DNA of 12,906 nucleotides from CAIXQW01 sp046049675 (GCA_046049675.1 JBJORA010000025.1:1-12906), one strand, 5' to 3'. Numbered from the stretch's first letter, positions 1 through 8,267 are shown. Notes: generated by a model from the letters alone, not told the origin. Translations and numbers: made by a program.

Positions 1-3000
1 TTAGTTTGTGCCACGTGCAGAATCAAATGGAGCAAGCAAGAGGCTACTACTATCGAGTATTTTATCCACGGCATACGGCTCGTTGCGACCAAACATTTCG
101 TAAAGACTATTATAGTTACGACGATAAAGCAAGCTAGCACCGAAGCGATATTCTTGGCCAGTTTTGGTAGTTGCACTTGCTATGTTATTGCCAAACACGC
201 TAGCCCTTAACCTACCATCGCGACGTACAAGATATTGCAACTTAAAATCGGTATTGGTTGGATGCCAGTTGATGTCGTTTTTTGTACGATTATAAGTAAT
301 TTTTTGATCAAACTCTAATTGCACACGATCGTTCCAAAAGCCTTGTGCGTAAGAAATACTTAGGTTGTCGTTGCTATTAGTTAGCAAACTGCCGCTAGAT
401 AGCTGTGTTGCTTGGTTATTGTATTTAATATTAATGCGACCAATATTACTACCCAATACGCGACTCATACCATTGTTGATTAAGTTACTTAAGGTTGGCG
501 TTAACGTGCTGCCAAAATTGTTAATCAAGCTTGTGGTAATACTAGAAGCATCCACATTTGCATTAGAAGGGAAAAACTGATCAGCTAATAATAGCGAACC
601 AACTTGCGCAATCATTTCCTGCTCGTTGCGTCGCAATTCCATCAGCTTTGCATTTGCCGCATTAGTTCTATCGGTATTATCTGGCTGCAAGATATCGTAC
701 GTAATTTCAGGATTTAGCATGTATCCCGCCAAGTGGATATTTACATAAGTTGGATATTCTTGCGTAGCGTTTGCTTTTTCTGTTTCGCTTGTTATTAATG
801 GTGCGATACTTAATTTGTTAGGCACCTTGTAACTCGCATCCAAATTGAGGCTTGCCTTAAGTGGGTCGCCACTCCAAGAAATAGTGCCGCCCGGAAGAAT
901 ATCTATACGTTTGGCGGTAAGGCCTCTAAACTTATAATCGTAGTAACTACTATCCTTAGTTGTGATAGTACCATCCATTGTAAACTCTTTGCCCAAGTCA
1001 ATATTGATACGCAAATAACCCTCTCCGCGGCCATAGATCATTTCCTTAGTGCGATTGTCTAGTATGATAGAAATCTCAGCCTCAGGCGTTACAGCTACAA
1101 TTAACTCTACTTTCAATATCTTTTCTTTTGTAGCGGCGCGTGCATTACTGTTGTCGCTATTGGTTAAACTATCACCAAATTGTGTAAAGGTTATAAAGTC
1201 GTAAGTGCCATTATCATATTCGTCTGTAACAGGGATATGCAAATGGGTTCCTTTAAGCGTAGTACCTATCAAAGACAGATTTAGATTGTCTATTGGTCCG
1301 CTAATGACTAATGAACCATCAGCAATCACAGGACCATAGTAGTCGCTATTGTCGTTAGCAGTTGTATTCAAGAATTGGAATCGCTCTGATACAAGAATGA
1401 TGTCAAAGCCAAGGTCGGCAAAATGGTCGTGCGTTACTTTCCCTATCGTAATTTTGGCTTCGTTGCGTGTGCCAGCTGCATCTCTTGGTGCATCGTATAA
1501 AATACTTTCGCCAAAATCTATTACTCCTTCGTTGAGTTTTACTTTAGCATTGTCTATATAATACGTTGTACCTAAGTAGTTTACTTTGGTTTTTGCATCG
1601 CTTATTGTAACGTTGCCATCAACATCATAGTTACTCACCGGGCCTTTGATATCGATATTGCCATTGGCACGGCCTTCTGTATTACTAATAAACTCGTTTA
1701 GGAAAGACTCAGCGATACGCAAATTAGTATTATCTAACTTGGCATGTAAATCTAGTAAGGCGTCTTCTTGGCTCACATCTACTTCGCCATATAAACTTGT
1801 ATAGTTCCCTTCGTATTCGATGCCTGAATTAGGTTTAAGAATAATCTTCTTATTGGCTTCATCATACTCTGCTTCCGCTTTTAACTTGCCAACAAGTTCG
1901 CCGTTGAGATTGATATTGGTAGTAGAGATGTTTCCGCTATAAACGCGCTCTGTTTGATACTTATTGATAAAGAAGGTGCCACTAGCACGGCCAGTTAAGT
2001 CAGTAGCTTTATTGAAATACTGTGTTGCAGTTAAGTCTAGGTTTTGAAAAGCGACTTCCAAATTTTCGTTATTTGCACCTCTAGTATTAACGATTAGTTG
2101 CTGCAAGCCATTTTCTACATATACGTCTTGTATTTGTATTTGAGAGCCATTGATAATGATATCATCGGTACTTCGTAAATGCCATTTTTGATCTATTGCG
2201 TAGAATTCACTCGGCTCTATACCTACAAATAATTTACCATCTAATGCGTATCCTTTTGCAACAATTTTTGCATCACGCACTTCATAAGTGCCGCCAGAGG
2301 TTAAAAGCGTTACATAGCCGCTATCATGTTGCAAAATGGTTTTGAAGTTACTATTTGGTATAATTTCTTTTCCGTCTACAGCAAAAACGCCAGTGGTGCC
2401 TGATGTGACAAGTGTATCGTAGTTACCATCGCTTTGAATATCTATGCTATTCACGTAAATGCCATCATACATTACACTAGGAGCTTTAACAGTGGCATGT
2501 AGAAACTGCTGTGGCATATCAAGTGTGCCAGCAATATGTGCATTGTTGCAGCCGCTTAGCTTTGGTACAAAGGTTTCAAGTAGCGGCTCTATATTTTTTG
2601 TTACTAAGGTAAAGTCAAATTGTTGCTGTCCCTGAATGCGTGGCTTATCAATATACGAAGGCAGATAGTTTGCCATATAAAATTGCATCGCATTTGGCAG
2701 TTGGGCTATATTAAATTTACCAGCAATGCGCGCGTCAGCTGCATCACTTGCTAGGTTAAGCGTGCGTATGCCATTGTCTTGACTACTTGTGAGGATTGCG
2801 CTATCTAATTCAATAACATGTTTACCGTCGTTCAGCTTTAATTTAGTTAGCTTAGCATTGCCAAGAAAATCGTCTATGTTCGTTGCAGTAAAATTGAGGT
2901 CCATTTTGGCCGCACCTGAAATATTCTGCTTTGTAAGGCCAAGTTCTTTTAGGTTGAATCTTGTAAGTTCTGTACGCAATTTATAATGCGGGACTTTCTG

Positions 3001-4788
3001 ACTGAGGTCTAGCGCACCTTCAAAGTTCATTGCTAGGTTAGGATCATTGGCATTGATTTTACCATCAAACTTTTTATTCTTGAACGTACCATTGACAGCA
3101 ATATCTCTAAAATTGTATTGCTTGGTTTCTATATATCTTACTTTGCCGTTGAAATAGCTGTTTAGATTTTCTAAGTCGAATCCTTCACCCTTTATGTTGC
3201 CATCGGCACTTATTGTTCCAATTGCATCTTGCTTTACTATGGCTCCTAGCTTGAGGTTAGAAGTATTGAAATAGCCTTCGTAGCTTGGTTGTGCACCTTT
3301 TTCTTTAGGAAATTTCAAATGCAAATTGCTTACAACATCGCCTTGATTGGTGCGTAGCGTGCCATTTACTTTAAAGTCTCTAATATAACCTGTATAATCA
3401 CCACTGAATTTAATACTGCTCAAATTGTTCCATGCTACTGCATCTGTTTTAGCTTGAGGCACAAGTTTTACTAGTTCATTGCCGCTTGTGCTTAGCTGCT
3501 TAGCTTGCATTGTGATGTATGTTTTCTCAATGTCGGGCAAGCCTTTCATGCGTAGGTTACCATCCAAGCGACTGTTGCCTACAAGTAAATCTACTTTATC
3601 AGCTTGAAAATCTCTTACAGTGCCAAAGAATGTGCCACGCTTTAGCGTTACTTGCTTTACAGTAAGATCGCGAAGCGTAGGCGCAAAATAGGCGAGGTCG
3701 CTCATGGCTATCGAGCAATTCTCAAAGCTAGCCTTCATAATTACACGATCTATATAGTGCTGAAAATCTGGGAAGCGACTATAGATCATTTCGTAGTTGT
3801 CACTTATCCTACTGTTATTTGTAACAAGTTCAATATTACTTAGTGTTGTGCGAACAGGACTTAGCTTCGTATGTGCACGCAAGGATTTAATTTGAAGTCC
3901 GCATCTTTCCTTAGCGTAGAACTTCTTAATATCTGCATCTAGTGTATCGCCAACAACTGAAATGCCTTTGATGCCAATATTGATATCGCTAACAGCAATA
4001 TGTTGTTCGTCAAACATACCAACACGTGGCTTATCAAAGTTGTGGTCGTACGTAAAAAATGTTTTTTCAACGTTGAGGTCGCCAACCTTCAATGTCCATA
4101 GGTCAGGGTTAAATGGCGTGTTGTCTATACTATCTTTTTTCTTGCGTGGCTTGCCGCCCTGATAGTCTGCGTAGTTGAATTTGGTATCGCTAATATTTAT
4201 AGCAGCAATGTCAATTAGTTTTTGCTTGACATCAATGTTTTGAGCATCTAGTTCAAGCGCACCAACATTAGCCACAAGGTTTTGGCCTTGCCACTTATCG
4301 ATGCTATTAATGCGAACACGATTAAGCTTCACAAGTTTTACATCAAGCTCAAATGGGTCAGATTTTGCAGTATCGTTTTGCGCAGTTTTAGGCTTTGCGT
4401 TGCCACCGCTTGCAAGCTTGTCGATGATGTATTGAAAGTTCCATGGATGTGTGGCAGAGTCTTCTCCACGATTGATGTTGACGTAGGCATCCTCTAAAGC
4501 AAGGTAAGACACCACGGGCTTCTGATTATTAAGGAAAAACCAATCTGTGAATTTCAGTTGCAAATTGCCAGCATAGAGTAGGGTGTCTTTTTGCTGGTCT
4601 TCTGCAAAAAAGCCACGCAAATTGACATGGTTCAAAAAGTCGATTTGAATATTATCGACGCTAACCTTAGTGCCTAATTTTTCAGAAATTTTGCTTGTTA
4701 CTTTTTGTGCAAGCCAGTTTTGTACATCGCTGCGTTGTATAGCAAAGTAAGCACCTACTACCGCCAAGAGTAGCACGAGTACTAGCAC
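1..4788 (-). CDS. tamB: TamB-family translocation and assembly module protein (AsmA-like, DUF490 C-terminal domain)
   Basis: This is a very long inner-membrane-anchored envelope protein of 1595 residues from the first usable start. TamB proteins span the periplasm as a hydrophobic-groove beta structure and work with a TamA/TamL Omp85 partner in outer-membrane protein or lipid delivery; no such partner lies in the window. An N-terminal hydrophobic stretch (residues 1-16) leads into the typical VQNWLAQKV and SEKLGTKVSVDNI segments. Long repetitive beta-rich sequence follows. The conserved C-terminal DUF490/TamB domain covers roughly residues 1040-1480 and includes YGRGEGYLRINID near 1253 and a VRRDGRLRASVFG segment near 1522. 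The TAA stop is at the very edge of the window, so the 3' end is complete. The start is uncertain: GTG at 4788 leaves no positive residues before the membrane segment, while the same frame stays open upstream to a stop at 4885-4887 and encodes FLRIKFLKGIFKWLF, an ideal signal-anchor n-region, but with no ATG, GTG or TTG. The family assignment is secure; the N-terminus is not. Confidence 0.93.
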   Translation of the reverse strand: MLVLVLLLAVVGAYFAIQRSDVQNWLAQKVTSKISEKLGTKVSVDNIQIDFLNHVNLRGFFAEDQQKDTLLYAGNLQLKFTDWFFLNNQKPVVSYLALEDAYVNINRGEDSATHPWNFQYIIDKLASGGNAKPKTAQNDTAKSDPFELDVKLVKLNRVRINSIDKWQGQNLVANVGALELDAQNIDVKQKLIDIAAINISDTKFNYADYQGGKPRKKKDSIDNTPFNPDLWTLKVGDLNVEKTFFTYDHNFDKPRVGMFDEQHIAVSDINIGIKGISVVGDTLDADIKKFYAKERCGLQIKSLRAHTKLSPVRTTLSNIELVTNNSRISDNYEMIYSRFPDFQHYIDRVIMKASFENCSIAMSDLAYFAPTLRDLTVKQVTLKRGTFFGTVRDFQADKVDLLVGNSRLDGNLRMKGLPDIEKTYITMQAKQLSTSGNELVKLVPQAKTDAVAWNNLSSIKFSGDYTGYIRDFKVNGTLRTNQGDVVSNLHLKFPKEKGAQPSYEGYFNTSNLKLGAIVKQDAIGTISADGNIKGEGFDLENLNSYFNGKVRYIETKQYNFRDIAVNGTFKNKKFDGKINANDPNLAMNFEGALDLSQKVPHYKLRTELTRFNLKELGLTKQNISGAAKMDLNFTATNIDDFLGNAKLTKLKLNDGKHVIELDSAILTSSQDNGIRTLNLASDAADARIAGKFNIAQLPNAMQFYMANYLPSYIDKPRIQGQQQFDFTLVTKNIEPLLETFVPKLSGCNNAHIAGTLDMPQQFLHATVKAPSVMYDGIYVNSIDIQSDGNYDTLVTSGTTGVFAVDGKEIIPNSNFKTILQHDSGYVTLLTSGGTYEVRDAKIVAKGYALDGKLFVGIEPSEFYAIDQKWHLRSTDDIIINGSQIQIQDVYVENGLQQLIVNTRGANNENLEVAFQNLDLTATQYFNKATDLTGRASGTFFINKYQTERVYSGNISTTNINLNGELVGKLKAEAEYDEANKKIILKPNSGIEYEGNYTSLYGEVDVSQEDALLDLHAKLDNTNLRIAESFLNEFISNTEGRANGNIDIKGPVSNYDVDGNVTISDAKTKVNYLGTTYYIDNAKVKLNEGVIDFGESILYDAPRDAAGTRNEAKITIGKVTHDHFADLGFDIILVSERFQFLNTTANDNSDYYGPVIADGSLVISGPIDNLNLSLIGTTLKGTHLHIPVTDEYDNGTYDFITFTQFGDSLTNSDNSNARAATKEKILKVELIVAVTPEAEISIILDNRTKEMIYGRGEGYLRINIDLGKEFTMDGTITTKDSSYYDYKFRGLTAKRIDILPGGTISWSGDPLKASLNLDASYKVPNKLSIAPLITSETEKANATQEYPTYVNIHLAGYMLNPEITYDILQPDNTDRTNAANAKLMELRRNEQEMIAQVGSLLLADQFFPSNANVDASSITTSLINNFGSTLTPTLSNLINNGMSRVLGSNIGRINIKYNNQATQLSSGSLLTNSNDNLSISYAQGFWNDRVQLEFDQKITYNRTKNDINWHPTNTDFKLQYLVRRDGRLRASVFGNNIASATTKTGQEYRFGASLLYRRNYNSLYEMFGRNEPYAVDKILDSSSLLLAPFDSARGTN

Positions 4789-4828
4789 AAAGAGCCACTT
4801 GAATATGCCTTTAAGAAACTTGATGCGT

Positions 4829-4853
4829 AAAAATACGGCAAAAGCTTTGCCAT
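4829..4853 (-). terminator. Candidate Rho-independent terminator after the S46 peptidase gene (overlaps possible tamB 5' coding)
   Basis: On the minus strand, ATGGCAAA and TTTGCCGT can pair (8 bp including one U-G) around the loop GCT, followed by A and then T5 (4833-4829). It lies about 70 bases past the peptidase stop, which suits termination of that transcript. The same bases also lie in the open frame that continues tamB upstream, and the stem starts with an ATG in another frame. The hairpin could therefore be a terminator, an attenuator, or an accident of coding sequence. Confidence 0.4.
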
Positions 4854-4898
4854 TGGCGCATATTGGCCTGTGACTTAGAATTATTTAACGTGCTAATA

Positions 4899-4921
4899 CT
4901 AGCTAAATTTGCTCTAGCTAG
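4899..4921 (-). repeat. Inverted repeat just past the S46 peptidase stop
   Basis: CTAGCTA (4899-4905) and TAGCTAG (4915-4921) form a perfect 7-bp stem around a 9-base loop, beginning three bases past the TAA stop of the peptidase gene. There is no T-tract after it on either strand, so it is not a classic terminator. It could protect the mRNA 3' end or assist the T-tailed hairpin further downstream. The structure is seen in the sequence; the role is inference. Confidence 0.4.
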
Positions 4922-4923
4922 CA

Positions 4924-7143
4924 TTATGCTCTGCGTTGAGCAGGCTTTGTAGGCTTTTTTGTTGCTTTCATCGCTGTTTTTGCAACAGGTGTGTCCACGA
5001 TAGTCATTTCATTAAGCAGCCAACCCGCGTCACCAAATTTCTCGATAATAAACAAGGTATAACGGATATCTAGTGTGATGTTTCTGCAAAGGTTTATATC
5101 GTACATCACATCGCTCATGGTGCCTTCGTAAATGCGATCGAAGTTTGTGCCGATCAATTCGCCACGTGCATTGAGTACCGGGCTACCACTATTACCACCT
5201 GTTGTATGATTACTTGCAAGAAATGCAAGTGGCATTTGCCCGTTTGGCATAGCATATCTGCCATAATCTTTGTTTCGCCAAAGCGTAAATAGTTTTTCTG
5301 GCACTATAAATTCTTCTATGCTTGTATCGTGTTTTGCGATTTGACCGTCAAGTGTTGTATAGTGAGAATATTGCATGCCATCCTGCGGCGTTAGTCCTTC
5401 CACTTTACCATAGCTTACACGCAAAGTGCTATTAGCATCAGGATAAATTGCTTTACCATTTGCCATCGCAAATTTTGCTTGCACATATGTGTGGTACAAT
5501 GCAATTAACTCAAATTGATTAGCTCTAAATTCTTCAAAATTATCTACCCGTACATCGGCTACTTCTTGTGCCGCTTTATAGCCAGGGTCGTTTTTTAGTT
5601 TCTTTATCACCAAGTCTAAATCTTGCTCATCAAAAATGGCTAGCATACGTGCTTCATCAGTAACTAAACTTGTGTTGTACAGTTCTTCTGCATTGTTGTA
5701 AACACTCAGCGGTAAACTTCCAAATCTCGCTTTCATCAGTGAAACCATTTTGAGTGCGATTTTTTTCTCAGTAGCAGGGTTAATGCTTGCATACAAATCC
5801 TTCCATTGCTGCTTGAATTTGGCGATGCTATCCATGTTCTTTGTGCGTTCAAGAATAGTAATCATTTCAGCAAAAACTTCTGCCTGTGAAAGTAAATCGC
5901 AATTATCCCACGCCTCATCAAAGTAGATATTTTTTTCAATAGCTTGGCGCTGTGCATCGTAGCGTGCACGTATTTCTCGAAGCACTGTGCCGTATTTATC
6001 TTTTCTTGTGGCGTCTGCATTAACCCAATTTGTAAATTCAACTTCAGCTGTTTCTTTTTTAGCGATGGCATTATTGATTTTTAGGCCTCGTAATTCGCCT
6101 TGCCATTTCTTATAGTAGTTAGCAATACCAGCTTGCTTACTTGCATATTGTAAAAAGGTAGCGCGATCACTGCGCATATCTGCATCCATTATTTTTAGTA
6201 ATTCTTCTCTGATATGAATGCGCGCTGGGTCGCTTACGTTCATCAATTCGGAAACGCCTGCAGAAGTGAGATTTTGTTGCGTACGGCCAGGAAAACCATA
6301 TACCATTGTAAAGTCGCCAGGTTTTACACCGCTAATGTTAATCTTAAAATATTTTTTAGGAACATAAGGTTTATTGTCTTTGCTGTATGCCGCTGCACGA
6401 TTGTCTTTGCCTGCATAAATTCTAAATAAACTAAAGTCACCAGTATGTCGAGGCCATGCCCAATTGTCTGTATCACCACCAAACTTGCCAATGCCATTTG
6501 GCGGAAAACCAACCAAACGCACATCAGTAAACTTCTCTGTGATAAACATAAAGTATTTATTGTCCGCATAGAAGCCGCGAACAAAAGCGCCGTAACCATC
6601 TTTAGTGTTTTCCTTAATTAATTGTTGCTGCCTACGTGCAACTTCGTTGGTACGACTAGTATCTCGCAAATCATCGCTTAAACCAGCAGTTACGCGATCT
6701 GTTACGTCCACAATTTTTACAATAAAGGTTACGCTTAAACCTGGGCATGCTAGTTCTTCTGCATTGTTCTTTGCCCAAAAACCATTTTGCAAATAGTCGT
6801 TTTGTAAACTGCTTAGGCCACTCACAGTGCCATATCCGCAGTGGTGATTGGTTAGCACTAGGCCTTGGTTGCTGATGACTTCGCCAGTGCAGCCGCTTCC
6901 AAATAATAAAACGGCGTCCTTAAGGCTGCTTTTACTTTCGTTATAGATGTCCTTCGCGGTGATTTGCATACCCATACTACGCATTTCTTTTTCGTTGAGG
7001 CTTTGTAGCAGAAAGGGTAGCCACATGCCTTCTACAGCTTGGGCTACTTGGCTAGTGCAGAGCAAAAGCAAGCACAAGCTAGTAGTTTTGAGTGTTGATA
7101 ACAAAGCTAAGCGTATTGCAGCGCTAAATTGTATTTTTGGCAT
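4924..7143 (-). CDS. S46-family dipeptidyl-peptidase, predicted DPP11 type (Asp/Glu-specific)
   Basis: This is a secreted or periplasmic serine exopeptidase of 739 residues that should release dipeptides from peptide N-termini. A signal peptide ends near residue 36 (SQVAQA before VEGMW), and the mature EGMWLP start is typical of S46. The catalytic triad regions are visible: His in TNHHCGY (98-104), Asp in GGDTDNWAWPRHTGDF (222-237) and Ser652 in GGNSGSPV. The residue 18 positions after the serine is Arg670 in GTNFDR. In the family, Arg at this position (Arg673 of Porphyromonas gingivalis DPP11) selects acidic P1 residues, whereas DPP7 has Gly, so DPP11 specificity is inferred. Length fits the family (about 700-720) except for an extra C-terminal tail of roughly 18 residues rich in Lys, Arg, Ala and Pro (TAMKATKKPTKPAQRRA). 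The ATG start gives a long n-region; an in-frame TTG inside ALLSTLK would give a more usual 23-residue signal. It is divergent from tdk across 34 bases. Confidence 0.93.
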   Translation of the reverse strand: MPKIQFSAAIRLALLSTLKTTSLCLLLLCTSQVAQAVEGMWLPFLLQSLNEKEMRSMGMQITAKDIYNESKSSLKDAVLLFGSGCTGEVISNQGLVLTNHHCGYGTVSGLSSLQNDYLQNGFWAKNNAEELACPGLSVTFIVKIVDVTDRVTAGLSDDLRDTSRTNEVARRQQQLIKENTKDGYGAFVRGFYADNKYFMFITEKFTDVRLVGFPPNGIGKFGGDTDNWAWPRHTGDFSLFRIYAGKDNRAAAYSKDNKPYVPKKYFKINISGVKPGDFTMVYGFPGRTQQNLTSAGVSELMNVSDPARIHIREELLKIMDADMRSDRATFLQYASKQAGIANYYKKWQGELRGLKINNAIAKKETAEVEFTNWVNADATRKDKYGTVLREIRARYDAQRQAIEKNIYFDEAWDNCDLLSQAEVFAEMITILERTKNMDSIAKFKQQWKDLYASINPATEKKIALKMVSLMKARFGSLPLSVYNNAEELYNTSLVTDEARMLAIFDEQDLDLVIKKLKNDPGYKAAQEVADVRVDNFEEFRANQFELIALYHTYVQAKFAMANGKAIYPDANSTLRVSYGKVEGLTPQDGMQYSHYTTLDGQIAKHDTSIEEFIVPEKLFTLWRNKDYGRYAMPNGQMPLAFLASNHTTGGNSGSPVLNARGELIGTNFDRIYEGTMSDVMYDINLCRNITLDIRYTLFIIEKFGDAGWLLNEMTIVDTPVAKTAMKATKKPTKPAQRRA

Positions 7144-7155
7144 CTTTCAAAAATA
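7132..7155. promoter_or_regulatory. Inverted repeat of two opposed TAnnTTTG boxes between the S46 peptidase gene and tdk
   Basis: TATTTTTG at 7132-7139 on the plus strand and TATTTTTG at 7155-7148 on the minus strand form a perfect 8-bp inverted repeat with an 8-base spacer. Each half matches TAnnTTTG, the Bacteroidota -7 consensus. The plus-strand box lies 38 bases before the tdk ATG, a good distance for its promoter. The minus-strand box is only 4 bases from the peptidase ATG, so that transcript would be leaderless or start translation at a later codon. I found no convincing -33 TTG at the usual distance. Promoter or operator function is inferred; the symmetry is directly visible. Confidence 0.45.
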
Positions 7156-7177
7156 GATAAAGTGCCTTGCATTAGCA

Positions 7178-7744
7178 ATGTTTATTGAACCAAATATTAA
7201 AAATGAGAACCGCGGCTGGATAGAAGTTGTTTGCGGTAGTATGTTTAGCGGTAAAACGGAGGAATTGATTCGTCGCTTAAAACGTGCGCAAATTGCTAAT
7301 CTGCGGGTAGAAATATTTAAGCCTAGCATTGACACGCGCTACGACGAAACAGATGTTGTGAGCCATAATGCCACTAAAATTCACAGTACGCCTGTTGAGA
7401 GTAGCCAAAATATTCTGCTGCTAGCACAAGATGTAGATGTAGTAGGCATTGACGAGGCACAGTTTTTTGACGAAGAATTGCCAAATGTTTGCGAGATCTT
7501 GGCGATGCGCAATGTACGCGTGATTGTAGCTGGCTTGGACATGGATTATTTGTGTAAGCCTTTCGGTCCACTGCCTTCTATACTTGCACGAGCCGATTAT
7601 ATTACAAAACTGCATGCCATATGTGTATGCTGTGGCAATATTGCTAATTATAGTTTTAGAAAAAGTGCCAGTGAAGATCGTGTACTTTTAGGCGAAACAG
7701 ATGTATATGAACCGCGTTGCAGAAACTGTTATCATAATGCGTAA
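7178..7744 (+). CDS. tdk: Thymidine kinase (type II, zinc-binding)
   Basis: This cytoplasmic salvage enzyme phosphorylates thymidine to dTMP with ATP. The 188-residue protein matches type II thymidine kinases over its whole length. It has a P-loop GSMFSGKT (20-27), the DEAQFF motif with catalytic Glu93 (92-97), the lasso-region GLDMDY (119-124), and two zinc-binding pairs, Cys149/Cys152 and Cys181/Cys184. The MFIEPNI N-terminus is usual for Bacteroidota homologues, which supports the ATG chosen. It is slightly shorter than many relatives because it ends soon after the last zinc cysteine. It starts 34 bases from a divergent peptidase gene, with a -7-like box at 7132-7139, and its last 8 bases overlap the start of the downstream lipoprotein gene, so the two are probably co-transcribed. 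Confidence 0.97.
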   Translation: MFIEPNIKNENRGWIEVVCGSMFSGKTEELIRRLKRAQIANLRVEIFKPSIDTRYDETDVVSHNATKIHSTPVESSQNILLLAQDVDVVGIDEAQFFDEELPNVCEILAMRNVRVIVAGLDMDYLCKPFGPLPSILARADYITKLHAICVCCGNIANYSFRKSASEDRVLLGETDVYEPRCRNCYHNA

Positions 7745-8246
7745 ATTTTTTCTTTATATATTTCTATTAGTTATTGTTGCTGCTTGCAGTAATAAGAAAG
7801 TTAATTTAGTAGGTTCTTGGCAAGTAGCTAAAGTTGAAAACCCTCATCTTGAGCGCGAAATTGCAAATGCTAAAATTGATATAGACACTACTGGTAGCAA
7901 TGATCCATTGATTGCTAAGTATATAGACTTAGATTCTCTAAAGCAAATTAGAATGGCGCTTTTGGAGAATGATCTTGCCGAACAAAGAATGTTGCAAGAA
8001 AGTCTACGTTTCAATTTTAGTGAAAATAGCCGCGTATATATTAGCAGCAACGGCACTTCAGATAGTGCCATGTATAGAATTGAAGAAGATAGTGTTTTGT
8101 ATCTTGATGGACCTGCCCTTACAGGTATTGGTGAGGTAGATGTTTATGGTATTTTATATAGCGCGAAAGACAGTTTAGTATTGCGTAATATTAATATGAC
8201 GGATACGATTACAATATTTATGAAACGTGCCGTTGGAGAGAAGTAG
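7737..8246 (+). CDS. Small lipoprotein with a lipocalin-like fold (uncharacterised)
   Basis: I do not recognise a specific function. The 169-residue product starts MRKFFLYIFLLVIVAACSNKK, a clear type II signal peptide with lipobox VAAC, so Cys17 should be lipidated. What follows (VGSWQVAKVE near the N-terminus, then alternating short beta-like segments around SRVYISSNGTSDSAMYRIEEDSV cut by turns, then DSLVLRN and TITIFMKRA) resembles the lipocalin-like domains common in Bacteroidota lipoproteins: a GxW-type opening, an x-Y-x-I-x-x-D strand pair and a final F-x-R strand. A start 36 bases further upstream is open but would put residues before the signal peptide, so ATG 7737 is preferred. It overlaps tdk by 8 bases, suggesting translational coupling, and ends at a likely terminator. 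The lipoprotein call is firm; the fold assignment is by eye. Confidence 0.82.
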   Translation: MRKFFLYIFLLVIVAACSNKKVNLVGSWQVAKVENPHLEREIANAKIDIDTTGSNDPLIAKYIDLDSLKQIRMALLENDLAEQRMLQESLRFNFSENSRVYISSNGTSDSAMYRIEEDSVLYLDGPALTGIGEVDVYGILYSAKDSLVLRNINMTDTITIFMKRAVGEK

Positions 8247-8267
8247 CTGATTAGCTGCTTTCTATTT
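8241..8267 (+). terminator. Rho-independent terminator of the tdk-lipoprotein pair
   Basis: AAGTAGCT (8241-8248) pairs with AGCTGCTT (8253-8260) across the loop GATT, giving 8 pairs with one U-G, followed by the U-rich run TCTATTT. It overlaps the TAG stop of the lipoprotein gene and lies between convergent genes, which is where a terminator is expected. Stem GC content is modest, so strength is uncertain. Confidence 0.5.

Noticed and set aside
7701..7736. A longer start for the lipoprotein gene (13 extra codons upstream, MYMNRV...)
   Set aside because: It would place residues ahead of a textbook lipoprotein signal peptide and deepen the overlap with tdk; ATG 7737 fits better.
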